In this document: piece by piece, positions 36,051-47,849 of the stretch
Layout: every line of letters begins with the position of its first letter
How positions within the stretch are numbered: position 1 is the first letter of the stretch
Assembly (NCBI GenBank): GCA_024811115.1
Contig: JAKOGH010000096.1
Location: forward strand, 1-64,000
Length of the DNA stretch: 64,000 nt
Source: Terana coerulea
Lineage: Eukaryota; Basidiomycota; Agaricomycetes; Polyporales; Phanerochaetaceae
Reading direction: 5' to 3'
Notes under the pieces: generated by a model
Told to the model about the DNA's origin: nothing
The model's database searches: none
What the model saw: the letters and a program-made list of their open reading frames with translations, nothing else
Made by a program: the position numbers and the translations under genes

Positions 36051-36583
36051 TGCTTCTGTGACTACCCCGCGTAACTGCCAACACGCGCGGGTTCGAGCAG
36101 GGTGCCAGCAACGTACTATAGCTGCGTCTAAACTTCTTTATACAACGCGGTGTTCAGTCTTTGTGACGAACCCAACGCCTAGATCGTCCTCGCCCGGCCA
36201 AAGTCGCTCATCGCCTGTGAGCAACCGCCCCAATTTGGACTTGTGCAGCGAGATGGTAGCAGGAGCTAGTGTGAAGCAGTAGCGTTGACTTGAGATGGCC
36301 AGGCGACTTCAAACCAGCAAAAGGAAAATGAAGAGGGCGGCTGGTGAGCAGACCTCCAGGCCTTACTCATGGAAAGTCGATGATGTCGTTCAGGACAAGC
36401 GTACCCCGCATCCCGCCGCGCGCCACAAAGCCGCCGCGGATCACTTTTGGCGCTAATCAGTAAGTAGCCCGACGCTATCCAGCGCTCCTCAAATCTCACC
36501 AGTCTGCTCCCGAGTCTCGACTGAAGCACAATCACCTTGGGCTTCCAAGGCTCAAGCCCTCGCACTGTGACTTCGATAAAACC
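36051..36583. promoter_or_regulatory. Divergent promoter region, MFS / CCDC174-like
   Basis: This is the 533-base gap between the starts of two divergent genes. No distinctive element was recognised. Confidence 0.4.
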
Positions 36584-38052
36584 ATGGCGCCGAAGAACAA
36601 AGCACGAGCGGCCGGCGTGAGCGCGAGCTCGTTCCTCGACCTCAAAGCCGAGCTCGCAAAGAAGGAGGAGGATTTTGCGAAGACCAAGGCTGCAGGGAAG
36701 AGTGCTGGAATTCTCAGTGGTGGGTCGAAGAACGCTGACAAGGTATGTCTATATATTTAATCCATCTCTTCCACTCTGGCTGACAACTCCTCCATACCGT
36801 AAGAAAGTGTCTGCATGGGCGAAGCAAAACAAGGGCGTGAACGAGCGGCGGATGCGGGACATCGAGCTCGAAGACGCGAACCGCCCCACGATGGAGAGCG
36901 CACGCGCGATACTCGAGCGGAAGGCACAGGTGTATGAGAAGTTGCGCAAGGGCAAAAGCGGTGGGCTGAATGAGAAGCAGTACGATGCGCTCTTAGTAGA
37001 TGTACGTCCTCATACACCTTTCCCCCGCCATTGTCGCTGATATACCTCACGTACTGTGCAGTTTGACTCGAAGCCGACGGATGCGTACGACTCCGATAGC
37101 GACGATGTCGACGAGTCGCTCACTGTCCCACAAGCCCCAACACAGGACGACCCGATCGTAGAATACGAAGATGAATTCGGGCGCGTGCGTAGTGCACGTC
37201 GCTCAGAAGTCCCACGGCATCTCCTCGAGCCCGAAGAGCCCCCAGAACCCGAAGAAGATGACCCTTACATCATTTGTGCGTACTCCCTCTGTCTCCTTAT
37301 CCGTATATTTCGCCTAAGACAAAATCACAGACAACCCCGTCGACCACTTCCCGACATATGAGCCTACAGAAGAGCGCAAAGCTGCCATTGCCGCCTCACT
37401 CGTTGAAGATCCGCTGAATGTGCATTACAACCCTTCCGCAGAGGTGCGCGCGAAGGGCGCTGGATTTTACCAGTTCTCAGGCGACGAAGAGACGCGGCGC
37501 AAGCAGATGGAAGAGCTAAAGCGCGTGCGCGAGGACACGGAAAAGCAGAGACAGGAGGCGGGTGCGCTCGACTTGCGGCCGGGTGAGGTGGAAGGCATGG
37601 TCGCAGATGTGCACGGGGAAGGTAAGAAAGAAGGCACGCAGAAGAGCAGGGCTCTGGAGAAGCGCAAGCATGAGCTCGAGGAGCGCAGGAAGGCTGTAGC
37701 GGCGAAGCGGCGCAAGAAGGATGCGAGTGCGACGGCCCCGTATACGGACGGTGCAGATGCTGAAGACGACGAGGCACCCGTGTTTAGTATGCCGCCGAAC
37801 GCGGACTCACCGGGCTCGCCGACTCCACCGCGCGTTGCGTCTGCGTCTGCGACATGGGAAGTACCAGAGCACCCGCCTGACTACGTCTCCCCGCGTAGAG
37901 GCGACGCACCAGCAGACCCGTTCGCTGCGCTCGAGGCGCAGGTCCGGAGCAGCAAAAGCAAAGGCATAATTCGCCAGACGGACCGACCTGTCGATGCCGA
38001 CGCGTTCCTTGCGAGCGTGGAGTACGACATGATGTCCAAGCGCAAGCCATAG
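36584..38052 (+). CDS. CCDC174-like coiled-coil protein
   Basis: A nuclear RNA-processing-associated coiled-coil protein of the CCDC174 family. The start is MAPKNKARAAGVSASSFLDL. Exon 2 begins at 36804 with a charged helix (KVSAWAKQNKGVNERRMRD). An acidic segment (YDSDSDDVDE, then EYEDEFGR) leads to the family signature GAGFYQFSGDEETRRKQMEE (about 37455-37515), followed by a long Lys/Arg/Glu coiled coil with nuclear-localisation-like KRRKKD. Four exons join in frame to the stop at 38052. The 3' end is 76 bases from the convergent metallo-beta-lactamase-fold gene. Confidence 0.82.
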
Positions 38053-38128
38053 TTTTATTGGCACAACGTACATATACTTCTTCTCTATTCAGAGTGCGCA
38101 TTCCCTACTCAATCTTAATTTCTACAGT

Positions 38129-39309
38129 CTACTGCACCACGTCTGCCTCCCTTGCCTCAAGTACCAAACGCTCGGGACATATAAGACTCAGCTGTCCATC
38201 GTCTTGGACGTAATGCACCGTTGTCTCACCCCTCTTCTCAAACCGTTTCTTCGGCTTCTCCTCCCCCTTCACCACCCTCTCCATAAACCTCTTTACATTG
38301 CCCAGTACCTCGACGGCCGGGCGCCCTGCCGTCGTGTGCCCACAACAGATACGCGCGGGCGCGGTGATCACACTCGCACCCGGGCCTTCGGTGTCGATAT
38401 TCGACGGCGAGACGAGCGAGAGCAGCGCGTCAACGGATCGGAGCCACTGCACGATCGAGCCCTCGGAGGGAAAGATGATCGGCGAGACCTCGTACAGCGT
38501 ATCCCCAACATAGAGCACCCGCTGGGCCGCATCCCACAGCGCGAGCTCGTCTGGTGTATGGCCTGGCGTGTGCAGAACTGTGATCCCAAGCGTTTCGCTG
38601 TCATCACTGTTCTTTGAGCTGCTGGAATCGAGTAACACCCGTGGGGAGCCAACAGGTGGAAGCGCGTAGGTGGCCGCGGCGCGGATGGCGTGCCCATGCG
38701 GGACGAGGGTCGGCTTGTAAACCGGCGTGCGGATGCCAAGGGCGGTGCAGAGGGAGTGCGTGGGTAGGTTGTCGGGTGCGAGAAATGCGGGGTCGTGCGC
38801 GGATGCGAGGACAGGGGAGTCGGCGAACTGCTCGACTGCGACTGCGTTGGTCTCATGCGTGAGCATCCGTCGGCGTACGTACGGGCAAGAGAGGACGTAC
38901 GGATGTGGTCGTAGTGACAGTGGCTCAGCACCACCACATATTCCATCCTCTTTCCCTTGTCATTTACGCCATTCAACGCCCTGTCGTTGTTGTCGGCGAC
39001 CGGTACGGTCTCGATGAATTCCCTGAGGCCTCTGACGGTAATGTCGGGGTTGTCTGTCGCGCCACCACACCCAGAGTCGAGAATCAGGACCGTGTTCAGC
39101 GATGGGGCGGGGAAGAGGGTGACGTAGATGAGCGGGCGTTCGTCGTAGATGTCTGAGTGTTCGGTCAGCACGAATGTACGCTTCGTGTGCGGGAGACTGT
39201 GTGCGTGGAAGGCGGGCTCAGTCTTGCGATGGGGCATCCTAAACAACCAGGGGATTTTGTGTATGCCGAGATACAGCGCGGTAGCAATGAGAGGTGCTAT
39301 GTACTCCAT
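38129..39309 (-). CDS. Metallo-beta-lactamase-fold hydrolase with N-terminal membrane segment
   Basis: A hydrolase of the metallo-beta-lactamase fold. The N-terminus MEYIAPLIATALYLGIHKIP is a probable signal anchor. Metal motif 1 is HCHYDH (about 38912), with an upstream Asp in ILDSGCGG; VLHTPGHTPDELALW and LYVGDTLYE supply the second His and bridging Asp, and CCGHT the last His. After HCHYDH the frame changes near 38865-38890; I found no clean acceptor site, so this is either an unusual intron or a base error. The substrate is unknown. Confidence 0.78.
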
Positions 39310-39507
39310 TGTACAACAAGTGTAAAATAGGTATACAGTCAAGGTAGTGTGTGAAGAACAGAATGGGCTTCCCATGCCCTTCCGGTTCTAACGTACATGC
39401 TAGAACATATGATCAGCACCATGTGCCTCTGGGCGATATCACATACTCACCTTGCCATATTCCATCGCGTGCATCCGCGAGCCAGTGCGAGTCCAATGTG
39501 ACTGAAC

Positions 39508-39795
39508 CTAACCCCCACTCACAGGACAGATCACAGCGACCTCCTCGCCACCTTTCAGCACGGTCGCTTCGATATCCTCTTGAGGGACCATCTCCTCGTC
39601 CACGCTCCACTGACTGGCATGCAGCACCTTCTCTAAGCCCTTTCCGGGATGTCTCGATACCAGCAACTCAGCCAGCTTGGACAGTGGGAAGGATGCGGTG
39701 GGTAGTGGGAGCGATTCGGCGGTGAGCCCTGTGGCAGTAGATGCGGCAGCGAAGTAGAGGACCGTTATCACAGGTTGTAGGGTGGAGGAGGACAT
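39508..39795 (-). CDS. MOCS2A: Molybdopterin synthase small (sulfur-carrier) subunit, MoaD/MOCS2A
   Basis: A ubiquitin-fold sulfur carrier of molybdenum cofactor synthesis; its C-terminal Gly-Gly is thiocarboxylated and donates sulfur to precursor Z in the MoaE/MOCS2B complex. About 95 residues from the ATG at 39795, the normal family length. VLYFAAAS near the start and the end EEVAVICPVSGG are diagnostic, with the terminal GG directly before the stop. It is a single exon. No large-subunit gene overlaps it, unlike the bicistronic human MOCS2 locus. Confidence 0.88.
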   Translation of the reverse strand: MSSSTLQPVITVLYFAAASTATGLTAESLPLPTASFPLSKLAELLVSRHPGKGLEKVLHASQWSVDEEMVPQEDIEATVLKGGEEVAVICPVSGG

Positions 39796-39978
39796 GGTGG
39801 TTGAGGTCAAGATACAGACAAGGTACGGGAGGCGCGGGGTAAGGATGCGATCGATGTGTCTACTCGCGTTCTGACACGTCCTAAGTCCTACTGTACTGTT
39901 ACATACATGATAATATATGCGGCGTAAATCCGCTTCTCTATTGCACAACTCTAATATCTATATTTACACGAGTCTACC

Positions 39979-41018
39979 TCATAGTAAAGCGTCCACTCGC
40001 AGCTCGACGCTCCAGACGATGGGCTTCGTCGTCTTAACGTACACGACGGGCTCCGAGGGGACGAGGTGGTTCGAGGTCGAGACAAGGCCGTCAAAGGAGG
40101 ATTCCGTCTCGGCTGTATGTCTATGAGACACTTTTCATAACAGCGGAAGACGATTGGACGCACTGAGGTTCCACTTGAGTCCGCGGGTGGTGAGGGTCGT
40201 CGAATCGATGCCGACGGGGAGCAGACCGCAGGTCTGACCCATATACGCGTGGTTTATGTGAATGTAGTGTTCACCCTGGCGGGCGTAAGACGAGGTGTTG
40301 GATAGATTGTGATGAGGAGGCGTACCTCGTTGAGGATCCACGCTGCATTCTCTTCTGCGACCACGAATACCCGCTCTCGTGTCTTCCGTAGCTTGTGTAG
40401 ATAAGAGAGGGTATGCACTGTCTGATCGAGGCGTCCTGAAAGACCGCCGAGAATCACTAGGTCATACTACAACACACAGTATAAGTGCGCTGAAGCAATA
40501 TTTGACAGAGGCAACACACCGTACATCCCTCTTTGTCCTCCTTCTCCTTCAAAGCGTAAACACATTTCATGAGATCGGTGGAGTACTGGTCATGGTCTTG
40601 CACGACTGGCACATTCTAGCTCTCCGGCATCTCAGTATGGAATGTCTCGGGAGATATGGATAACAAGGCACCTGGGACACGTAATAGATGCGCACGTCGC
40701 TGCGAATTGAGTCGAAGTCGCCCTTGACGAGGTCCGGTAGGAATCTATAAGGACATAAGCTTCCACGAGGTAGCGAAAGTAGGGAGATAAAATTTACAGC
40801 GGTCTACTATCTGGATCACCGACCTTGTTGAGGACGTCGTGCAAACGGTTCGCGCCGCCGTCTGCACAGCATCGCCACTGCGCTCCCCGCCATAGTTTGG
40901 TGACCAGCTTCGACGGAAATTGTTGGTTCAGAATAATCAGCGCAGTCTTTCTCGCATTCGAGTCTGGCGTGACGGTGTCGAGGAAGGGTAGAGTCCAGTG
41001 TTTGCCGATAGAAGACAT
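39979..41018 (-). CDS. Thiamine pyrophosphokinase
   Basis: Transfers pyrophosphate from ATP to thiamine to make thiamine diphosphate. The start MSSIGKHWTLPFLD is at 41018. Family landmarks are CCADGGANRLHD (about 40865), DLVKGDFDSIRSDV, QDHDQYSTDLMKC and LVILGGLSGRLDQ, giving the active-site Asp residues. The C-terminal all-beta domain (GLLPVG, then TTRGLKWNL and VYVKTTKPIVW) ends at 39979. Four or five short introns. An upstream in-frame ATG at 41090 is an alternative. Confidence 0.9.
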
Positions 41019-41401
41019 GATTAGAAGCGGAGCGTGACAGAGAACGGGGTGTGACGGCACGGCGCGCTGGAATGAAACACGCGTCGTCACACGTGATCGC
41101 CCATTGTATTCGGCTGCCTCTCGGCGTCTCCGCTGCTTTACCCAGCACCTCGTTCTGAGCCGTCCGAAACTGCACTTTCACTCGCCGCCACCTTGCAATC
41201 CCTTTGAGCCCGACGTATACTTACAGAAGTAAACATCGAGATACGACGGGCGACGCTGAGGCCAAAATAGGCGGACCCGCGCTCAGTGACTTGTCGCCGA
41301 TTTAGGCTCTCGCTGATTACCTTCGGCGGATTTACGCTCTCATCGACCCTGGCTCTTTCTACCGCGCTTGTCCCTCATCCAGTTCACTTCAAAACATAGG
41401 C
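41019..41401. promoter_or_regulatory. Divergent promoter region, TPK / membrane protein
   Basis: This 383-base gap contains a repeated GGCGGA...TTTA(G/C)GCTCTC sequence at about 41296-41342. No known regulatory element was recognised. Confidence 0.4.
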
Positions 41402-43585
41402 ATGAACAGGGCGCACGAAAGTTATCAGGCATATTCATGGCATCAGGTGCGCATTGTCCTGCGTATTGTTGAGCTACATCGCTCACCGCGAGCATGCATG
41501 GATTCCAGTCTCACGACCAAGTACGTATGCTGGCAGTTCGCCCGTGTTTCATTCCTTGACAATGTCTTTCTAGGCTACGGTTCTGCTTTATGTACCATAT
41601 GAAACTGAAGAGGGGGATGTCGAGGTATGAGGCTGCATCCCCGGACCTCATCACGACGCTCATCGTACTGCGGCAGGTGACATTCGACCGCAACCACCTC
41701 GTAGCGGGAGTAAGAGGTCATCCCCCAATAGTCAAAGTCTGTAACATCCTTTTCATACGTAGACGGCACCCACTCACCTGCTTACAGGGCCGCCTCTACG
41801 GCACAATCGACGTCCCCGCCTCGCTTTACCAACTTGAACCCCGTGCCTCTTCATCCAGGCTACATCCGGGCGGTGACCGTCTCTCAGCACGGGAACGCAC
41901 CACAAGCACCACAAGCACCGCCTCGGCGTCGACACAGTCGTCCTTCGCCCTCGTCTCCGGCTCCGAACTTGAGCTCTCGAGTTCCTTCGCCGCATCCCTC
42001 GGAGAGGGTGGCTTCTTCTCTGACTTCGACTCTTCCTTCTCGTCGCCCGCGCTCAGCTCCCCGTCTCCATCCCCGAAGAGCAACTGCCTGGCTTTCCGCT
42101 GCACGCCACATCGACGCCTGCGCGGAGACGGGTAGGCCGATTCACGACGAATACAGGGAGCCACCCGGTGTCGCCGCATACAGTCAGTCAGCCGTTCCGG
42201 CCGGGCAGCATGGCGTCCAGCGCATCCTCGCTCGAGAGCCTGCACACAGGTGCGACGCGCCTGTTGACCATTCATCTGGAGAAGGCGGAGAGCATGATTT
42301 GGCCGGGCCTCGTCGTCGGGCCTGTGCCAGAATCCGTGAGCCCAGTGGATGCGGCGACCTACCCCTGGCCGCAGACCTGGTCCGCGGAAGGACAGTACAA
42401 CATGGATGCAACAAGTTTAGCACTTCTTGCCCTAGAATTGGCTGATATTCGAGGAGAAAAGGAGGAAGCGTTCGAGCATTTCGTGTATGTTTTCTCTTCC
42501 TACCGTGTTATGGTATGCTGATGTATGGTGGTAGCCGAGCATGGCATCTCGCGCATGTACCCTCTGCGACAATCCGGCTTGCGACACACTACGCTCCGAT
42601 GCATGCCGTTCCTGCCGCGCTCTTTTCAGCCTCCAGTAGACATGGTTCCTCCGCATCAGCAACAACGTCGCCGATCGGTCCATCTTCCAACCCAATAGCT
42701 ATCCCTGGCGCTTCCACATCGGCCACAACGACGACGGATGAGGACACGACAATACAGGAGTCAACGCCGACGACATCAACGCTGGCCACGCCTGCTCTGG
42801 AGCGAAGACTGTCCCGCGAGGCAGACCCAGAAGCGACGCCCATGCCACCGCCCAGCTCGGCGCCGTACACGTCTCAGCTGGGGTTGCAGCACGTTTCCGC
42901 CTCCGCATCTTCGTCGGCCCCAGCGTTGTCCCCACCCTCCAGTGGGACGCTGAGTTATTACCTCGCGTACATTGGCGGCCCGCGCCAGCTCGCGCAACTC
43001 TACCTCGAGTCTGGGCTGCTGCATCTCGAAGGCTCGGCAGCATCGTTGCTCTCCTCGTCTTATTCCGGCCTCTCCTCACTGCGCACGCCGACGCTTGCCA
43101 GCTCGACCGCGTACGAAGCACAGGGTTACAACTATGGCGGCGCGCAGGGACCGGGTGCAGGCGGACAGGATGCGTGGGCCCACGATCATGCACTTGCGCG
43201 GCGGCTGTTTGCGCTGGCGCGCGAGCTGGATCACACACTCGACGTGCCGCTACTCCAGCCATCTGCGCCGACGTCTGAGCCGGACAGCAACGGTTCGCCC
43301 GTGCTGCCCGGCGACGCACACGCCCCTTCTGCGGCGCGGACGCGGCATACAGAGCGCGACGGCGGGGATGCGCGGCAGGTTCGCCGGCGGCGCAAGGAAG
43401 CCCAGGAGGCGAGTGCAAGTGCGCTGGAGAAGGACCTCGCGCGTTCGCGCACGGAAGAAGAGGGCGTAGACGACGATAATACGTGGTATCTGTATTTGCC
43501 AGGGCTCGTTGGAGCGGGCACGGCGGCGCTTCTTGTGGTTGGCTTCTTGGGCTTCTCGAATTGGCGGAAAGGGCAGGGGACTTGA
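41402..43585 (+). CDS. Tail-anchored protein of unknown function
   Basis: I do not recognise the family. The N-terminus (MNRAHESYQAYSWHQVRIVL) is helical. A Ser-rich segment lies around 41900-42100, followed by a helical part near 42430-42610 containing LALLALELADIRGEKEEAFEHF that could be a degenerate TPR pair, a long disordered Ser/Thr/Pro region, a charged helix (QVRRRRKEAQEASASALEKD), and a single C-terminal transmembrane segment LPGLVGAGTAALLVVGFLGF followed by SNWRKGQGT. This suggests a tail-anchored organelle membrane protein. Introns are evident near 41521, 41711 and 42486. The frame slips at the CCCC at 41839-41842 and again nearby, so the middle is uncertain. Confidence 0.6.
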
Positions 43586-45299
43586 TGTGGCATGATGGGC
43601 TTATTGGCAGGGTATGAGCGATGGAAGGTTTGCTTGGTTGGGTCTTTCTGCCGTTTTCAATATTGTAGCGTAAATGCTAAAATCGGATTTTGAGAATCAT
43701 GCACTCCTCCAGTTCATCTAAGGTTCCTCCGAATCCTCGAGCCTCAAGACGCTTGCAAGACACTCTGCCGCCTACCGTAGTGATTCGTGAACACTTTCCT
43801 AAATGAGGTAACGCGGCCCTGGCAGCGTTATGGCGTTCATGTGCACATGGCTTTGAACTGGCAGGTCCAAGTTGCAATCTCCAAGTGTATATTTAGGTGT
43901 TTCGACACAGCGAAATATGGCCTGTCAGCGCACTATCTTCTTCGCTTTTCGGGTAGTATATTATGCGCCACAAATCATACCACAGTAAGTAGCTTGTGGT
44001 TTGAGGAAGACCATGGTCAATTTTTCGTCGCAGGCGCGGAGAGCTTGAGAACAGACGCTCGCCGAAACCGGCGTTGACATTTCGTATGGTTTTTTCAAAC
44101 AGCAGTAAGAATACAGCGACTTGACCCCTCACACTGAACTATGGTTTACAGGAGTAATAAAGTGCATCGTTAAATTGATTATACAGACAGTTCTTCAGCA
44201 GATGACTGTGACAGGTCGGACTGTATTTCTCGGGCTCCGCTCTGAGACCTTTATCTCCTACTACGCAAGGAGGTTAGACCACAGACCGAGCCAACGCATT
44301 CCGAGCACACTCACCTCAGGCGAGGATGCCTCTTCATCCGAACTGTCGCTGTCAACGAACAACGCTGGCTGCGGTCCATCCAAGATGCCTCTCAGCGACA
44401 GCATAGTCCTCAGAGTGTATGCCGCATTGCACGGCGCTGGGCACGTGACAAATTGCCTGACCTCTCCTTGACGGTGAGCAACCGCTACTCCATCCCCATT
44501 CGAACCTGTAGTGTCTTCAATAGTCCGACACCTGGGATCAATGACCCTCTCGCTCTTGAGAGCAGCCTTCTGCACGATATCACTGGCTCCCAGCGGTAAG
44601 CGGAGAAAGATGTCTCCCTCGTGTCGCTCATACTTCATTGACGCGACAGCAGGCTGGATGGACGGGGTATTGGTACATTTGACGGTATGAACGTGACGTT
44701 CACCTCGTGAGGAAGTTGGCACCTTGGGCAACGAGCACGGACAGTAAGGGTGCAGTTGGACACGATACACCCGAGGGTATCAGGCTGAGGAGGAGGTGGA
44801 AGCCTGGCGATGGAAGGGGAGTAACGAACCTAGTTGCGAGGTCAAGGTGAGATAGAATAACAGCAGACAGCGACGCACCACATCAACCATTGCAAAAATA
44901 TCAATCGTTCCAAGGATGAGTAGAGCTGGTGGAAACGGTGAGTCTGGGGCTTAGCTGCTGAACGGCCAGTGACCGTGTTGTACTCTTCTTTTATCCTTCA
45001 TAGAGCGCTAACGGAGCCTTCGCAAAGATGACTTGTATTGGTGAGGCCTTCGGACGTGCTCGCGCTGCCGCGTTCGTGAAGGTTGAACAACCTACCAAAC
45101 CCCGAAGGCGGCCTGCAGGTTGCAAGGTGGCAGGATTCTTTCTGGCAGAGACAGGGGAGTAGGAGGACCGCCAGTGTTCAGATCCGTGATGAATGCGGCA
45201 GTCGGACGCATTGGACAATTCAACTTTATCGCGAAATAGATCTAAAAGAGGCCAATATGAGATGTAACGGCATGGACCGCAACAAGGAAGGAGGTTCAG
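43586..45299. other. 1.7 kb without a secure gene
   Basis: A minus-strand frame at 44261-44770, possibly with a short upstream exon starting at about 44892 (MVDVVRRCLLLFYLTL, hydrophobic), could be a small secreted or membrane protein, but no family is recognisable and splice choices are ambiguous. Minus-strand text near 44991-45329 (SYWPLLDLF) resembles text at 51640 (SYQPLIDLF), so the repeat at 45300-45902 probably starts earlier. Confidence 0.4.
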
Positions 45300-45902
45300 T
45301 ACCTGCTGCCTTCCCCTTCTCGGAAACACCGCGCACTGCGATAAAGCACAAGAAGATTACAACGTCCTGCGCCACGGATCGTCGTCCACTTGATTATGGT
45401 AAAGTACCAGAATCTATTAAAAGTTGGGTGCGCTGTAGCAAGTGACGGAAATGAAGAAGGTTGGCGGCTGATCTAGTAGCGTGGTGCCGGTGCCCGTACA
45501 GGGTCTGGATAATCCGTGCCAAGAGTAGTGGCTGCAATACGACAGGAAACCGCAAGATCCAAGCCAAGGGTCCTCGCTGGCTGTAGAAGACGATAAGGTT
45601 GAACACGACGTTTGGGCATGTCATAAAATGCAACGTGCCGTTGCAGCAAACAACGGCGCAAGGTATAGGGAGAATACATACTCCATTCGGTGGCATGAAA
45701 GGGGCCGACAGACGAGCGTGCACGCAAGCCCATCTGCTAAACTAGGAACCTGACATGTTGAGTTTAATGAACCCAGACAGTGCAAAATTTGCCCTGCACT
45801 TCTCCTTCAGGCAGATGCAATCAAGCCTTTCCGCCGATTGGCTGGTAATGTCCTCAGACGAGCTCGCGTCAATGGAATGCGCGAAGTCAAGCCGCTACAC
45901 CA
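45300..45902. repeat. Diverged two-copy repeat, copy 1
   Basis: The segment aligns in the same orientation with 51700-52290. The best-matched parts are 45476-45660 and 45755-45902. It ends exactly at the inner edge of the inverted-repeat right arm. Confidence 0.7.
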
Positions 45903-46225
45903 CCTTCGGGTCCCTGCCTGGCTTCTCCAACATCGGTGGCGCGGCCGCGATTCCCGGCTGGAACTCTCCCTGGTGCGGTTCGTACTGGCAGCTCTCGTTC
46001 AGCGGCACGTCGATCAACGTGCTCGCGATCGACCACACCGACGCGGGCTTCAACATCGCGCTCGGCGCGCTCAACAAGCTCACGCACGGCCAGGGCCAGT
46101 TCCTCGGGCGCATCAACGCGCAGGCGACCCCCGTCGCAGGCACTGCGTGCGGCCTCCCGCTTGAGCGGTTGCGTGCTATGGTGAGTCGTCTTTGTGGTTT
46201 GGTACGGAAGTGGGGTGGGTGCTGA
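45755..46225 (+). pseudogene. Truncated cerato-platanin exon in a chimeric open frame
   Basis: The right arm carries cerato-platanin exon 2 only. The signal-peptide exon and first cysteine are absent; instead the exon is preceded by repeat copy 1, with which it happens to make one 156-codon open frame. One of the exon-2 cysteines is replaced by tyrosine. With no signal peptide and incomplete disulfides, a normal secreted product is unlikely. Confidence 0.78.
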
Positions 46226-46444
46226 CATGCTGTCTGGCTAGCAAATAACTCCCCGCTGCTAACGTCCAAAACGTTCGACTGAAAGCTTTCGTTACTTGGA
46301 CAATTATTTCACGGACTTGATGACTCACGTACCATTCATGAACGGACACAGTTGTAATCATCTGTACGGACTTCGTCTTTGGACTCTTCACGGACTGTAA
46401 TTGGAAGGGTGTAATAGCTAGTTGATCAGTGATGAAAAATCCTT

Positions 46445-46815
46445 TTGAGATGCAATGGAAAAAGAGACTGCAGCTCACAATATAATGCAGTTCCCACGTC
46501 CGGTGGCAGTGTTGCACGGTACAAGGCCTCTCTCTCGTTCAATGATACGTCCACCAATTTGCCCGTGATCAACCATACCGACACGAGCTTCATCGTCGCG
46601 CTCGGCACTCTCAAGTTTCAGCAAGCTCACGCATAGCCAGGGCTAGTTCCACAGTTGCATTGATACGCAGGCAGCCCCGTCGCGGGCATCGTGTGTAGTC
46701 TCCCCGCTTCAGCGATGCGTAAGTGATGGCCAGTCAGTATGATGTTTTGGGGCGGGAATGGACTGTGGTGCCGGTTGGTCAGCGAACGGCTAAGCCTTCC
46801 GCTGCTATTATGCAA
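46445..46815 (+). pseudogene. Decayed cerato-platanin copy, right arm
   Basis: Counterpart of 3760-4131. The core VINHTDTSFIVALG is readable, but conserved cysteines are lost and the frame is broken. The same decay is present in both arms, so it predates the inverted duplication. Confidence 0.7.
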
Positions 46816-47302
46816 GGTGTTCTACCGAGACATTTTCGTCACTTCAAAAATTGTTTTACGGACTTGATAACTCACGTACCATTTGTTTATAGTCAGTTGT
46901 GAGCGTGAACCCGTGCTTCGTCCGCTTCAGACTCCTCGTGGATAGTGTGCTTCAGTAAACTAGCGTCTCCCCAGTTGCGTCGCATGAGAACAACATGAGA
47001 AGCTCATATTTTGTAGATCAGTTGACAAGAAGGGTTGAGATCTAAGACGTCATCGGCGTGGCGGAAATGGGACTTGGTCAAAAAGCGTCGACTGCAAGTG
47101 ATGGACTCGGAAAGGAAAAGGCGCCACGAAAACAGGCAGCCAGCCCAGGCGTCTACGGTCTCTCAGCTCTCGATCTGGGCCAACCTCTCGACCAACTCTC
47201 GACCATAATCATATCGCAGCTGTACACAACTACGCTACACCCAACTACTCATATCTTCTATACAGAGACGTCTAAAACGAGAAAACTTTGCCCTTGTTAG
47301 CA
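46816..47302. other. Non-coding part of right arm upstream of F-box relic
   Basis: Counterpart of 3275-3759. No secure gene. Confidence 0.4.
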
Positions 47303-47558
47303 ATGGATTCTGAAGACGAGGATATTTTGGCATACGATGATGTTTGCAGAGCTTTGTGCAGGACTGTCGAAAGCACGCAAGGCTGTAAGCGCTCAATCAG
47401 TACTGAAGCGATGCGATTGGCTGAAAGACCGCTCGCAGACCTTATGGAGGAAACGACTGTCTTTCCCCTTTAAAGGTCTGCACTGGAAACTAAACCACAA
47501 CCCATCTGATATGTTCCACCGGTGGCCATTTGTCGAGGCGAATTCCATTGTCCAGTAG
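47303..47558 (+). pseudogene. Internally deleted F-box gene relic, right arm
   Basis: Begins MDSEDEDILAYDDV and ends with the NHNPSDMFHRWPFVE C-terminus, as in the left arm, with the F-box and leucine-rich middle missing. It is about 54 bases shorter than the left copy because of a deletion between short GCGAGC/GCAAGC repeats. It is convergent with SDR copy C. Confidence 0.75.
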
Positions 47559-47849
47559 AAGATTATTTCGTGAGCTACGACAAGAGAGGGCATTCAATAA
47601 TATACGCTTAATACGCTACTCGCAATTATAATCATACGGTATTTCAAGCACCGTCTATCAGGCTCGTCCTAATCCTTAGCTTGCCGTTCATTTGAACTGT
47701 AGCAATAGCATTTAAAGCACAGGAAGGGGTAAGAAACCAAACGAGGATGTAATATTCATGTATGAGGACTGGCGAGAACGTATGATACAAGTGTCGAAAT
47801 TTCAGGGGCGTGTCTACATCCTAGCCATACAGCACCCTCTTTCAACTGA

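Noticed and set aside
44261..44892. Possible two-exon small secreted protein (minus strand)
   Set aside because: A hydrophobic start exists near 44892, but the joining intron and frame are ambiguous and no family is recognisable.
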